Notes: generated by a model not told the origin, from the letters alone. Counted from the first letter of the stretch, positions 46,857 to 60,033 are shown. The stretch is DNA of 64,000 bases from Phycomyces blakesleeanus NRRL 1555(-) (GCF_001638985.1 NW_017265136.1:554461-618460), one strand, 5' to 3'. Translations and numbers: made by a program.

Positions 46857-47938
46857 TTGATACCTTCTATGACAAATATCTCCCAGAATAATGCTCTGTT
46901 CATCTTCTACAATGAGGAAGTTACTGATGAAGCTAACAAAAGACTCACAGTGAAGCTTTATTTGCTCTGTGAGTTGGATATACGCTACACCAAAGAACCA
47001 AGGAAACCGATGTTGCAAACAAAAGTGAAGATAAATGGTAACCTAGCTTATTATCATTGTTATGCCAATAAGCACCCAGAACCAGCGACATATGTAGATA
47101 AAGTGATACTTAGTAAGTGATTATGAATATTGTTTTGGCAAATCATTGCACACGTCATGTATTAATGTTTATAACTTTACTAGAAGATCACGGCCAAGCT
47201 ATTGATTATGCGAATCAAGTGTACCTACCTAGTACACTATCTGATAAAAAGCTTTTCGAGAGCAAGCTAATGTTAATGAAGGAAATTTATTCAAAAATGA
47301 TCTTCATCACAGATCTTTTCGATGACAAGTCCATGAAATCGTTTTCTACTTAATGCAGAATGGCTAAACGTAACTATGCCAGTGTCGAACAACAGCGCAT
47401 ATATCAAAACACTGAGCACAAAACAAGGCGTCGTCTGCTCTGTGTACTAAAGAAAGGACACCGGGGTAAGTATACTCTCTCAGCAGGCGAATATATGTTC
47501 ATATGTTTATACATTTATATGCAGAGCAGATGGTCAATAAGATATTGAATGTGGACCAAGAACACAAAGTACGAATTGAAGATTTCAAAAAGGATGAATA
47601 TCAAGTAATTTGCTACGTACGAAAGTCACCAGGAAAGGAGGATGCAAGTACGAGATCTCGACTCTTGGATTTGATGGTGGATAGACTGATCAAAAACTCT
47701 TCGGTGAACACGGTGTTTGCGTCGTACTCTTCTACATCAAAACAACCATTTGCAGACAGTGACAAAACAAATCCCATTCATGTGCCAAAGACTCCCGGAA
47801 ACACTCAAGGTATTATATACAAATAAATCAAAATTAACGCGTTTGCTTAATCTAACATGCAATATAGACCTGTCGAGGCTTTTTTCTACCGCCAGAAAAG
47901 CAGTAGTGATTGTCGCAATTGATTTTTCTTGACTAACT
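46857..47938 (+). pseudogene. Decayed multi-exon gene with resolvase-like YxRxS motif
   Basis: Likely exons are 46857-47113, about 47183-47465 and 47523-47813, each bounded by good GTAAGT/AG signals, with a final piece from about 47867. A stop at 47351-47353 lies within the second exon unless a new start is used at Met 47360 (AKRNYASVEQQRIYQ). The region CYVRKSPGKED followed by TRSRLLDLMVDRL resembles the YxRxS...D nucleophile motif and first helix of serine recombinases. This is a resemblance only. The piece ends IVAIDFS. The gene lies beside element X in a transposon-rich stretch, and I infer it belongs to a Mucoromycota mobile-element family. The function is unproven. Confidence 0.45.
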
Positions 47939-48082
47939 ACTAATACTAATGATTTAATACAGTGGTTTCGGTGAGTTGGATCATATGGTACAAGTATATT
48001 TTCTATGTGAGTTTAATGTGCGCTATACAGGGATCACGAGATTGTAATGATTGTGTTGATTGAAAACATAGAGACCCTCACT

Positions 48083-48217
48083 CAGTGAAATATGGGAAGC
48101 CCACTTCCAATATATATTCAACGATGTCCCCTTTGTCACCAACCGAATTGCTGCCATTGCAGTTTTGCACATTCGAAGACTGGAACTAGAAGAATCTCTT
48201 ACTAGTATTACTTAATT
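48083..48217 (+). pseudogene. Protein-like fragment downstream of the resolvase-like gene
   Basis: The frame reads SEIWEAHFQYIFNDVPFVTN then RIAAIAVLHIRRLELEES to a stop near 48217. It is preceded in another frame by HEIVMIVLIENIETL, so a one- or two-base shift separates them. It is probably the C-terminal end of the same decayed element protein. Confidence 0.4.
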
Positions 48218-48270
48218 TTAACTCCCACGCCTTCGGGTGGACAGTTCATTCAATAAACAATACAAAAAAA

Positions 48271-48384
48271 TGGAGATCCTCAACCAAGCTTACACTTTTA
48301 CCAGAGAGCAGCTTCTTACAGATACATCAGTACTACAGCAATTTGATTCTCGCCCGGCTCCCATTAAAAGATCATTAAAATCGT
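48271..48384 (+). CDS. Small open frame of 37 residues, uncertain
   Basis: ATG at 48271 in an AAAAAAATGG context, reading MEILNQAYTFTREQLLTDTS with a Lys/Ser end (PIKRSLKS). It is balanced in composition, unlike the AT-driven frames nearby. The upstream leader (about 48225-48270) contains a GCCTTCGGGTGG stretch. It could be a first exon of another element gene, since no splice donor is obvious before the stop. Confidence 0.3.
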
Positions 48385-48493
48385 GAATTGCTTTTGTATA
48401 TCTCATCATTGCCATCCTTTCTTTAACCTAGTCATCTAAATCATTCCTTTTATATGTTTGTTATATGATCCTCTATTGAATAAACTACATACG

Positions 48494-48880
48494 TTAAAGT
48501 TGCTCTCTGTTGCGATATTTATCTAAGCGTTTGTAAGAATGCCAAATAAAACCTTTAAAGTCACTCAGATTCAAGCTATGAGAAACCTCACTGATTCTCG
48601 TCACCAATGTCTCCTTTTCCAGAAATTTTTTCCGTTTTACTTTACTCTTAACAACTGATCAGAAGTGATCGATTGGATTAGGCTCAAGAGAATATGAAGG
48701 CAAATAAGCACAGCGGTAACCTCGAGATACGATATATTACACCCACTATATATTTTTTTTTTCACTCCCGACACAATTAAAGTTATAGCGAAATTCATGC
48801 CTCTTTTGGTATAAATGTTACACTGGCTGTACATGTTTGATATTTGGGGGGTAGGATGAATATTTGTAAAATTCATTTTT
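48494..48880 (-). pseudogene. Tc1/mariner-type DDE transposase remnant
   Basis: The minus strand reads RGYRCAYLPSYSLEPNPIDH, then F and a stop in place of the usual Trp, then SVVKSKVKRKKFLEKETL, SLNLSDFKGFIWHSYKR and a terminal stop near 48494. The motif YLPxYSPxLNPIExFW is the region around the last catalytic acidic residue of Tc1/mariner transposases. Here Pro is changed to Leu, the acidic residue reads Asp (PID), and the next Trp codon is a stop. Upstream, several frames carry pieces of the domain, so frameshifts are present. Inactive relic. Confidence 0.75.
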
Positions 48881-48973
48881 ATATGATTGGTTGTAAAATA
48901 AATATTTTTTACAGATTTGTCTTTGTTTATTTCAAGTAATACAAGCCACTATATAAACACGTAGCAACATACC

Positions 48974-49341
48974 ACTTGGTGTGGACAGACTAAAAGTTCA
49001 AAATTAATGCAAGTACATATTAGATAAAATTACGCTTATAGTTCCATCTCTGTCATTAAGTGAAAACCTTTTATTGTGAGTTTTTCTAGACATCTCATTA
49101 TATAGCACATCTTCTCCATAAAGAAAACATGCTTCTTTTCTCAATCCTAGTGACAATGGAAGAAAACTAGCTAATTAGAATCGATTAAAATTTTTGCCCT
49201 TTTTTTGAACCTCCAAAAAAAAGGGTAAAAAAAGAGCAAAATTAATTAAAACTCTCGCTCAATGATATGACTTAAATTTTTGCCCTTTTTTTGCCCTTTT
49301 TTTGCCCTTTTTTTTTAACTTTTAGTCTGCCCACACCAAGT
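48974..49341. mobile_element. MITE-like element with 25-bp inverted ends
   Basis: The left end ACTTGGTGTGGACAGACTAA matches the reverse complement of the right end, ACTTGGTGTGGGCAGACTAA, and the match continues into AAGTT. The interior of 368 bases contains AAATTTTTGCCCTTTTTTT-type repeats and no coding frame. No target duplication could be seen. It lies immediately beyond the Tc1/mariner remnant. Confidence 0.7.
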
Positions 49342-49827
49342 TTGTTCGAGCACAAACATCGAATTTTTGAAATCATTTTATTTCACTACAATCTCCGCTA
49401 TAAAAATATATATAATGTCCACCATATAAAGAAGATCGAGAAATAGTACTTTATGTTACACGGCTATCCTTTTTAGAAACATTAAAATGTACCTGTTGCT
49501 ATGATGACTCTTCATTTCAATATTAAAAATAGTCGAAACTCCGATATTTTCTATCGATACCTCTTGACTTTGAAGGTCCATGACTTTTTATTCAGGCCTT
49601 ATTTTTAGAATCTTTACACAAGAGTTATTCTGAAGAATCTTTCCTATAAAACATGTTCAAACATTTCTCAATAACTTGCTTATAGTAAAAGTCATAGAAA
49701 TTTGAAAATCACCCGAAAGCTTATATATTTATCCCCGAACAAACCATATGCCGAATATTAAATAAGTTGAAAATATGAAAGTGAGTCTTTTTTTTTTTGA
49801 AAAGAATGGAAACTTTACAAGTCATTA

Positions 49828-50215
49828 GGTGCTCGCCACCACCCGGAAATTTTTCAATTTTGAAGATTTAAGCACTGTTTTTTGTTCCCAATCTATAAGA
49901 CCCCTCAAAATAATCAGGATCCCAAAAGGGAACAAAATTTCAAAAAGGAAAGGGATATCGACGATTTTGAAGTTACAAAATACATCTACTCAAAATAATC
50001 AGGGTCAAAAAAAGGAAATCTAAACTACCACCACTCTTTTTTTGGGTTTGATATTTAAAAAAAAAAATTACTAGGAGAAAAATTAGTTATTTTAGTATTT
50101 ATGTTTACTCTTCCAAAACGAGACAAGAATAAAAAGCAGGTTATAATCCTTTTGGGATATTTGAGATGACATTCAATTTTCGATATCGATATATTTACAG
50201 GTGGTGGCGAGCACC
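49828..50215. mobile_element. MITE-like element with TA target sites
   Basis: The left end GGTGCTCGCCACCACCCGGA and the reverse complement of the right end GGTGCTCGCCACCACCTGTA agree, and similarity continues for about 45 bases. TA stands directly outside both ends (49826-49827 and 50216-50217), as expected of Tc1/mariner-type insertion. The interior has two copies of a CTCAAAATAATCAGG motif (near 49903 and 49989). No transposase. Confidence 0.8.
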
Positions 50216-50470
50216 TATTTGTGAAATATAATTGGTTGAATATAATCTAAGGAGAGTTGAACCCCCAAGAAATTGAGGGGAAATTAAAAGTAGTGGCTAA
50301 ATATGGAAGAAAAGCTGAAAAAAGTAGTATTTGAATCCCAGAAACCAATAAAAAAAAATGAGTCAAATTCCTTCCTAAAACATACAAAAAATCGGTAGGT
50401 ATGAAATAGACTTCTCCCAGGTCAAGGGCTAGGTCGTGGCACCTACGTCCGATCGGGAAAGAGGTTCTTC
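50216..50470. promoter_or_regulatory. Upstream region of the OMA1-like gene
   Basis: AT-rich until about 50410, then more GC-rich (GGTCAAGGGCTAGGTCGTGG region) up to the start codon. It is bounded on the left by the MITE, so any distal promoter would include transposon DNA. No specific site is claimed. Confidence 0.4.
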
Positions 50471-51589
50471 ATGTCAATTCAACTCTTAAGATCCAGGGCA
50501 TTACTGCAACGTCATTCCTGGCTGGTCTCTAGACTCTCAGCTGGTCGTAGTTACAAGATTTACAACCACAAAAAACTCATTCGACAAACATATCATCTCC
50601 CATCACCGAATTCATACCCAATTAACCAACGATCTTTTCATTCCAGTCGATCTACACACACTCCACTTATACCGATACCTGCAATGGTACTAGCTGTCAT
50701 TAAAACTGGAAACCTCGTTAGCTTTGTTTCTCTATCTTCAAAAACTTCGCTCACTCTCTTGCCACACACCTTTCGACGGGATAGGGGTAAGCTAGTAGCA
50801 AAGCTTCTAGCAAGCGTACCTATCCTTGGCATGACACTTTTACTTCTCATTGGTCTCGATCAGGTAAATGAAATCTATATTTTCTGTATATTCTCTATCT
50901 CCTTTTTTTAACAAACATTTGTTTGAGATACCGAACGGGGACACATTTACCTACAACACATTTTTCTTCTTCTTCTTTATACATACATAACATATACGTA
51001 TACATGTATATAAATTATCAAAGGCACCAAACACTTCACGACTACGATTTATTTACTTGAGTGAAGAAGAAGAAGAAGAAATCGTCGACTTGGAAATTGC
51101 CCAACTATTAGAAGCACATTACGGCATCGTTGCACCCAAAGACAATGAATACGTTCAGTGGCTACAGACAATTGCAGATAATATCGCAGCAGTGGCAGAA
51201 GACGATATCCGGTCCCCCGTACGGCCCTACTTGGGCTATGCTCAGGGGGAAACAAATGAAAACGGAGAATCAAAAAGAAATTACGATGTAAACATTATAT
51301 GTGACTCAAGTACAATGAATGCCATGTGCGCTGGTTCGCGCGTGTTAGTATATGACTTGATGATTCAATATATGGATTACGATTCTACAAAGCTGGCTGT
51401 AATTATATCGCATGAGATTGCCCACTCTATCCAACGTCACTTTGTTGAAGCTCATGGATTTGCATCTCTTATGTTCATGCTTGGAGATATCACAAGAGGC
51501 GTATTTTGGATGCTTACAGAATCGCTTGGACCGTGAGTAGTTGTACAAAATAGTTTGTTGAACTTGAAAAAAACTGGCAAGGCTAATCT

Positions 51590-51633
<44 letters not shown>

Positions 51634-52303
51634 TGTAGATATATCAACCAGAAAATTAATGAGACGATATCTACTTTCATCACAATGGAGACCCAGACAA
51701 CTTACAATCGAGTTCTTGAGAAGGAGGTTAGAAGAAGAAATATTGAGAAAACATAATTATATGGTTTTGGTAAATGTGCAGCATATATTCATGATGCTTT
51801 ATTGTTAGGCCGATTTGGTAGGGTTAAAATTACTGGCAAAGGCTGGTTATGACCCCACAGTTGCATTGGAAGTTTGGACCAAGATGGCAGAGCTCGAAGA
51901 AAACTTAGAACACCAGACGATTAAACCAGTGACCGGATCAACCGGAAGGCACGGTTCGATTGGCCACATCCCATCAACCCATGCTTCTCAGTACGAAGAT
52001 CTAGAGATGGACGTGCACCTCTTTGTTGAATCTCTGATTCGTTCCTGGTTTGGATCAAGCCATCCGCCCAGTCAAGAACGACTTGAATACATGAAAGAAC
52101 ACATGGAAGATGCACAAAAACTTTATAAAGATGCGCTTAGGATTAATGGACCAGCCAAAGAATACATCTTTAGGAATGAGCGAAGAGACAATCCTTTTGA
52201 GGACAGCAGTGAATTGCACACAGGGCTGGCTGCAATCAAGCAATGGGCTTATTCTGTATTTTCCTGGAGCATAATACCGTTTCATTTGATATCTAAAACA
52301 TAA
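50471..52303 (+). CDS. oma1: OMA1-like mitochondrial M48 metallopeptidase, 4 exons
   Basis: Zinc peptidase of the mitochondrial inner membrane that takes part in protein quality control and, in other eukaryotes, cleaves the OPA1/Mgm1-type fusion factor under stress. Exons: 50471-50863, 51024-51532, 51639-51726, 51809-52303. Phases agree and give 494 residues. The N-terminus is Arg/Ser/Leu-rich without acidic residues (MSIQLLRSRALLQRHSW), a typical matrix-targeting sequence. A hydrophobic segment (VPILGMTLLLLIGLD) precedes an acidic YLSEEEEEEIVDLEIAQLL helix. The zinc site is HEIAH (about 261-265), with the third ligand in EADLVGLKLLAKAGYDP, whose Glu codon is split from Ala by intron 3. CDSSTMNAMCAGSRVLVYDLM before HEIAH corresponds to the OMA1 N-A-F-x-x-PGG region, with Cys-Ala-Gly here. 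Intron 2 holds a long CT microsatellite. The gene is upstream of an unrelated tandem gene. Confidence 0.88.
51593..51626 (+). repeat. CT microsatellite inside an intron of the OMA1-like gene
   Basis: About 16 CT units directly upstream of the acceptor at 51638, forming an extreme polypyrimidine tract. Confidence 0.9.
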
Positions 52304-52830
52304 TATATAGAATAGCATAATACACCACATAGTAACACATCATACCACACCATAACACAATTCTGTATTGACCATAATTGTATATCATTAGGTTAGATGT
52401 ATTCCCGCCTCTAGATTTTCTGTTATAGTTTCCATTTTACATATTCTTCTTTTTCTTCTGAACTCTGTTAATTTATAAACACCTTTTTCCATTTCTTCCC
52501 ATCATTTGTAAACTCGCGGTAAATGTACTTGTTCGTTGAGCCAGTTGTCAAAGTGATGTCTTTTCAGCTTTTTATTAACTCACACATACGCACACTGGAC
52601 ATCTAATAATAGCAAATATCTCTTGATTCCACATATAAAGCATTGTCTTTCTGAGAAAGAAAGTGAAGGCTTGATTCGGAAGCGCACAGATCATCAGATA
52701 CACGTTATCTTGTCCTATGTGGTACAACCTAACTAAATAAAAATTAAATAAAAGAAAAGAAAGACAAATAGAGCAGAATGCGGCGTATCCGTAAACAACT
52801 ACTTTGTTCTTCTTTCCAGCAATACTCGAT
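52304..52830. other. Intergenic spacer
   Basis: Between the OMA1-like gene and the next plus-strand gene. A TTTCCAG at 52813-52819 could be an acceptor for an unseen 5' exon of the downstream gene. No other feature is seen. Confidence 0.4.
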
Positions 52831-55650
52831 ATGGAGCCACTTGAAAACGGGGCAACAGAAAAGCTTCTAGAGCGTCTCGAAGGGTGGAACAAAGGGATTC
52901 TACCTTCGGGAAATACAGCAGACTCGCCATGCTTTGTTCAAAAAGATATGCCACGAATTACTCCTCTTTCTCAAGACCAATCTATTGCTATGGTTGTAAC
53001 TCAGAGTGGGTGGACCTCATCTCTGGTTCATACCGGTGTTTTGTGGAATATGGACAACGACACAACAATGCACGCTTTGTCCGAGTGCCAGCTTTTGTTT
53101 CACACACCTCAGGCAGCACTCGATTCAGAGACTACGAAAACACTTCACCTTCTAAGATACGATACCTTTGCATGGTTTCCTGTCAATCGAATATTTCGAC
53201 CAACACAGAGGTTTCAAACAGCTCTAGACGTCTCACTAAATAACTGGCCCAAAAACCCGTTGCTGGCTTGGGAGGGAATGTGTAAAATATGGGAAGAGTT
53301 TGGATTTCTGTGGCCTCAGAAGATAATTTTAGGTAAATCTTTTATCTTTTGTTTTTTTGTTGTTGCTGTTATAAAAATAATGATATAATAAAAAACCTTC
53401 TCACAGGTTAATTCTATAGGACGAATATTGCACGTCAAAAAGACATACAAAACACCGTCAATAAAAGATAGACTTCTTTATTTAAACCTGGCTAAAGACG
53501 AATGTCTAATGAAGTTGGAAACATTAAAAGCGAGTCTAAAAAATAATACAAATTTCCAAGATGAGGTTAGTGACATTGATTTCGTCCTTTTACTTTATTT
53601 GGGTTGTTGTGTGCATAAAAGCGCCATTTTAGAATCATAAAAATAAAAAAAAACAACAGCCACAACCACAACCACAACCAAAAGTAAAATTATATTACAG
53701 CTCATATACTTACTATATATTATTAAAAAGGAGAATACGAGGGACCAATGGAGAATCATCAAACGCAATGATGTTTGCCCTATCCACGAATTTCTACCTC
53801 AACCAAGTCGTGATATAATTAACAGTATAATCAATTATCGATTCAAAAGAATTTCTATCCATCAGTCCTTTAAGCTACGAAGTTTGTCAACCTCTGGGTA
53901 TCTGAGTAGCTGTTCTAGCCAAAGACTTTCTGAAGACAAAATTAAACACACCTCCCACCACATAATTCACTGGAATCACAAGACAGAGACTTCTGGGGAT
54001 CCACCCCAACCATTTGTATTTTCTGCAATGCCTTTGGAGACCGTGTATTCGACTGGTAGTCAGTACCTATGGCATTTTTCTTGGAATATCAGCAGTCCAT
54101 TCAGCCCACAAAATGTCTCATTTCCAACAATTCCTGTCTATCAACCTCGGTCTATTCGATGCTCAAGCCAAATTTTTCTTTCTCCTGATCATGAAGTGTC
54201 TGATATACCTTCTCGAAAAGCAGGTTTAACAAATGGCTTTGTGTTCCAAGATCAACAAGGAAAAGGCACACAAATACACACAGACCTCTCTGGTGATAGT
54301 TTAGACAGTCAAATGATCTTTACCAGAGTAAGCAACCACGACAAAGGTCTTTCAAAGGAAAAACAATCAGCGGCGTCACGACTACAAGCACTAGGGTTTA
54401 TGCTATCCGATGATCTGGACATACTTGATTCTGATGCCGCTGACCATCATCGTTGGACAGTAGAGATCACAGGCCTAGGGCTTTACCATGACAATACTGT
54501 AGCCACAGAAGAGGGGCTAAATGCTGATATTATTATCGGACGGATGAAACCAATCATTGATGGAGATATAATTAGTCTTCGACAAGTGCTTTATCTTTGT
54601 TCAGTACTTAATTCGAACAGCCTGATGATGAACAAAAACAAACACAATCTAAACAGCCCTACTTCTCCTTCTCAACTATTCCTACAAAAGTTTCACAATA
54701 ACCAGCCTCCAGCCTTAGATGACAGTTCTCCTACTTTGCCAATAGAGACAAAAGACCAAATCTCACTCAGTTTTCATAATTTAATGCCACGAAAAAGATT
54801 AACTCGCCGGAAGGGCATGCAAGAAGAAACAAGCTTGGAACACACACTTTCTTCACCGTCTTCTACATCATCTCAAAGCATTTTTGACCAATTATCTCAT
54901 CCGGTACTTGCAAAAGAAAACTCACTAATAAGCACCCCAGGCGAAAATTGTTGGATTATACAACTTGCCACAGAACAAGAAATACAAGCTCATGCTCACC
55001 GAAAAGCACATACTTCTTTCGGAATATATCCTTCCCAAGAATCACTTGTACCTCTGCATAAGGTTAACCAAGCGCCCACTGTTGTGCTGAATGACATATC
55101 TTTAGGCTCAAATAGCCGTCTACCTTGGAAAACAGGCGTCATTGAAAAAGACCAAACCGATATAGACTATCACCCAGCTTACCCATACAAAGGTTCTCGC
55201 TTAAAGGCATTCTTTAGTTCAGAGACTTTACACACGAAAGCCGATTCGCCTGCATCAATGCGAAGAACCAGATCATTTGATTCGAGTTACTCACATCCTG
55301 CAAATGTATTGTCCCCACTTCCAGAACTTCAGGAATATGATCCGACAGACCAATTATCCAGTGTAGAACCTTTGGACCGGCAAACCCCACAACAGCTACC
55401 TTATCTTGCTCGTTTGAACACTTACATGATTAGGACCCCTGATACAGATACAACCGATGTTGGAATAGTCAACACAAGGGAGCTTCCTTACCTTGAGCTC
55501 CATGCTTCAAAGCAGACCACAAAAACATGGTCTAGCATACTTCGAGGCGCTTCGTTGGCAAGACTTGGGCGATTAATACACAATAATAGGTCTACTCCAC
55601 TAAAAAGGCTGAATATAAGACAAATTCCCGAGATAGATAGAAAAAAGTAA
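52831..55650 (+). CDS. Large protein of unknown function, 3 exons
   Basis: Exons: 52831-53332, 53420-53565, 53701-55650. Phases agree and give about 865 residues. The N-terminal 240 residues look globular (QSIAMVVTQSGWTSSLVHTG, RYDTFAWFPVNRIFRPTQRF, LAWEGMCKIWEEFGFLWPQK followed by IILGRILHV). The phrase 'helix, GFLWPQ, IILGR' faintly recalls a segment of fungal MACPF-type proteins, but the resemblance is too weak for a call. Residues about 240-560 are mixed, including a short conserved-looking block (RWTVEITGLGLYHDN, GRMKPIIDGDIISLRQVLYL). The C-terminal third is Ser/Thr/Pro-rich and probably disordered (RRTRSFDSSYSHPANVLSPL). No signal peptide or clear membrane helix is visible. The start may be preceded by another exon, because TTTCCAG stands just upstream. 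It converges with CBC2. Confidence 0.75.
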
Positions 55651-55821
55651 CTCATAAATAAACACCGTTTATATTCCTGTATAGATTCGTTTTTTTCTCT
55701 GTTTTCTTTTCCTTTCTTTTCTTTATTATATGAAGAGGCTGTGTGTGCGTGTGTATATATAAGAGGATAATATAGAACTGATAATGATGCCCAACCCAAT
55801 AATCAGTCATGTTAAGAGAAC

Positions 55822-56827
55822 CTAATCTTCGTCGTCCTCTCCCTCGTTCTCTCTGAAACGAGGGTTCTTTTTTTAAAATAAAATGAAAAAAGAAGAATTA
55901 GCCTATTGAGTCCATCAAATCCGAGCACAGTTTATTCTTCTTCTTCTATTATTATGTATCATGGATAAGAAGAAGAAAAGTGGCACTTACTTGTTCCTTG
56001 TGTCGCTTTCTGTTTTCTGGCTGCTCGTAATCACGGCTTCTCTTGTTCATACCTGTCATAGGAACTCTGCTCTTATACTCTCCTGCGCCCTGAGGTACTT
56101 CCTTAATGGGCTCGTAGTTCTCCTTGATATCCATCTCTCTCTCGCGTTCTAATTGAGCACGAGTACGATGACCCCATCCACCACGACCGGAATCATACTC
56201 TGTGCGATACTCATCACGCACCTGCCCTCCACTTCTTCCACGTCCAAACTGTCTGCCTTCTTTGAATCCTGGATCCAAATCACAACGAATTACACGTTCA
56301 TCGAGTTTGCTACCATTGACATACTTCATACAGTCCAAAGCGTCTGTGCGGTGGTAATATCTAGAATGGACTATAAGTACTTAAAAGTAAAAAGCCATAT
56401 ATATATACCCACGCCCGATCAGTGAGATCTATAAGGTATATATATGCACTTACTCTACAAAACAGAAACCACATGGTGTCTTTTGATTGCGGTCCAAGCC
56501 CATGATAATACGCTTGATCTCGCCACATTTCGAAAATAATTCATATATTTGTTCTTCTGTTGTGTAGAAAGACAAGTTTCCGACATAAAGTGTGGTGGTA
56601 GCGGAAAGATCATCGACGAATTGATTCGAAGTGCCCTACGTAAAGATTGCGCGCGTGTTTCGGTGGTTGTAATGAGAAACAAGTTTGCTTGTAGTTTGAA
56701 GGAAGAGATTTTTCGTGTGTATTTGTATGTAGAGATAAGGTTTTTATTTTCTTCTTATTTTTTTTACCTGGTAAAGCTGATCACGATATGTTGACGGTAC
56801 GGCAAGAGAATTGACAAGCGTAGCCAT
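55822..56827 (-). CDS. cbc2: Nuclear cap-binding protein subunit 2 (CBC2/CBP20), 4 exons
   Basis: Small subunit of the nuclear cap-binding complex, which binds the m7G cap and assists splicing and export. Exons on the minus strand: 56827-56768, 56635-56454, 56360-55991, 55866-55822. Phases agree and give 218 residues. An N-terminal STYRDQLYQ segment supplies a cap-stacking Tyr. The RRM has RNP2 LYVGNLSF and RNP1 CGFCFVEY, followed by [20 protein letters not shown] and the near-invariant [23 protein letters not shown] region that folds over the cap. The C-terminus is basic and then acidic. The last 15 codons ([14 protein letters not shown]) come from a small fourth exon whose acceptor is AAAAAAAG. 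An alternative acceptor nearby would give a different, longer tail. Confidence 0.94.
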
Positions 56828-57359
56828 TGTAACGTAGATGAAGAAGGAAACGATTCACCAAACTGTAAACTGCATTTTCCCTTCTTATGGTAAAAGGGGC
56901 AGTCACAAGGGTTACTTCATCATGAACTATACATTTTTGAATATGGTTATGTGAACTTTAGTTTGTACACACTCAAGAACTTTGAATCGATATAGTTCAT
57001 ATCCATGTATTAGTAATATTATATGAAAACGCCGATAAATCTACACTATTCTGCTAAAAAAAAATTACGGTTACAGCTAAAATTATTTCTAATGATGCAT
57101 GTACATGTAAATATACATTTGCACATTAACCATAAATTCATCAAGAAGCCTGTCAAAAGTATTCTCTTCTTCTTTTTTTTCTTCTTTTACAGCATAAAAT
57201 TATATATGCTTATACAGTTAAAGGAATCGACTTCTTTATATATTTTTTTGATGCAACTGTAAAATAATATTTTCTTTGGTACTTGGCTGTCACGTTATAT
57301 AAGAGAAATAATAGAAAGGTGGGGTTGGCTGTGTTACATTGCTCTTGCTCTTGTTTGAA
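56828..57359. promoter_or_regulatory. Divergent promoter region of cbc2 and the CoA-binding protein gene
   Basis: 532 bases between the two start codons. AT-rich with a T-rich tract near 57168-57190. No specific site is recognised. Confidence 0.4.
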
Positions 57360-57911
57360 ATGTCCACAGTTCAACGATTTATCCAATGCAACCAATTTGC
57401 TGTTGTTGGTGCTAGTCCTTCCAGGTCCAAATTCGGTAACCGTATTTTGCGATGGTAAATGTTGACAATATAAAAGAATATACTTTCCATTCCCAAAATA
57501 AGATGATCATTGGCTTATTCATCGCCATTATCTTAGGTATCAATCTAATCATCTTCCTGTGATTCCTGTTAATCCCGTAAGTCCCTTATGTATATTATTT
57601 AACTTTTTTTTTTTATTAAACCAATATTATAGAAAGAGAACTCTATAGAAACATTGGACACAATTGCTTCAATCGATGAACTAGCAGACCCCAAACACAC
57701 CGGTCTTTCTATTATTACCCCTCCAAAAGTTACTCTCGAGATACTTAAGAAGGCAAAGGCTCTCGGTATTGAGAATATCTGGATCCAACCAGGTGCAGAA
57801 GATGCTGAAGTGCTCAACTATTGCTCCCAAGCAAACTTGGATGTGATTGCAGGTGGACCTTGTCTTCTTGTTCAAGGCCCTGCTCTCTTACCTCAACGTA
57901 GCCGTCTCTAA
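57360..57911 (+). CDS. CoA-binding-domain protein (YccU-like), 3 exons
   Basis: Small Rossmann-fold protein of the CoA_binding family, similar to the nucleotide-binding half of succinyl-CoA synthetase alpha. Its cellular role is not established. Exons: 57360-57454, 57537-57576, 57633-57911. Phases agree and give 137 residues, normal for the family. Visible are the N-terminal AVVGASPSRSKFGNRILRWY glycine/Ser loop, HLPVIPVNP, TGLSIITPPKVTLEILKKA and NIWIQPGAEDAEVLNYC, then a final AGGPCLLV. No targeting signal is seen. The 40-base middle exon encodes the HLPVIPVNP strand. It converges with ESA1, with 279 bases between stops. Confidence 0.93.
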
Positions 57912-58190
57912 AAACAGAGGTTCTTTTTTTTATACATACATACATACATATATACATATTTAAATACAAATAAATGAGAAAGGGAAAGGATGTAGTATTT
58001 GTTGTAGAAGAGTTTATAGTTGTTGGCGGGTAAGATACATTAGTGAGTGAGTGAGTGAGTGAGTGAGCGATGAAGTAATTGAGCTCGTGTGTGCGTGCGA
58101 GTGACTTGGTAAGCGAATGGGTGGAATATAATAGTGTGCGTGCATGTGAATGTGCGTGCACGAATGTGTGTGTGTGAATAAGAGCGAATT

Positions 58191-60033
<1,843 letters not shown>

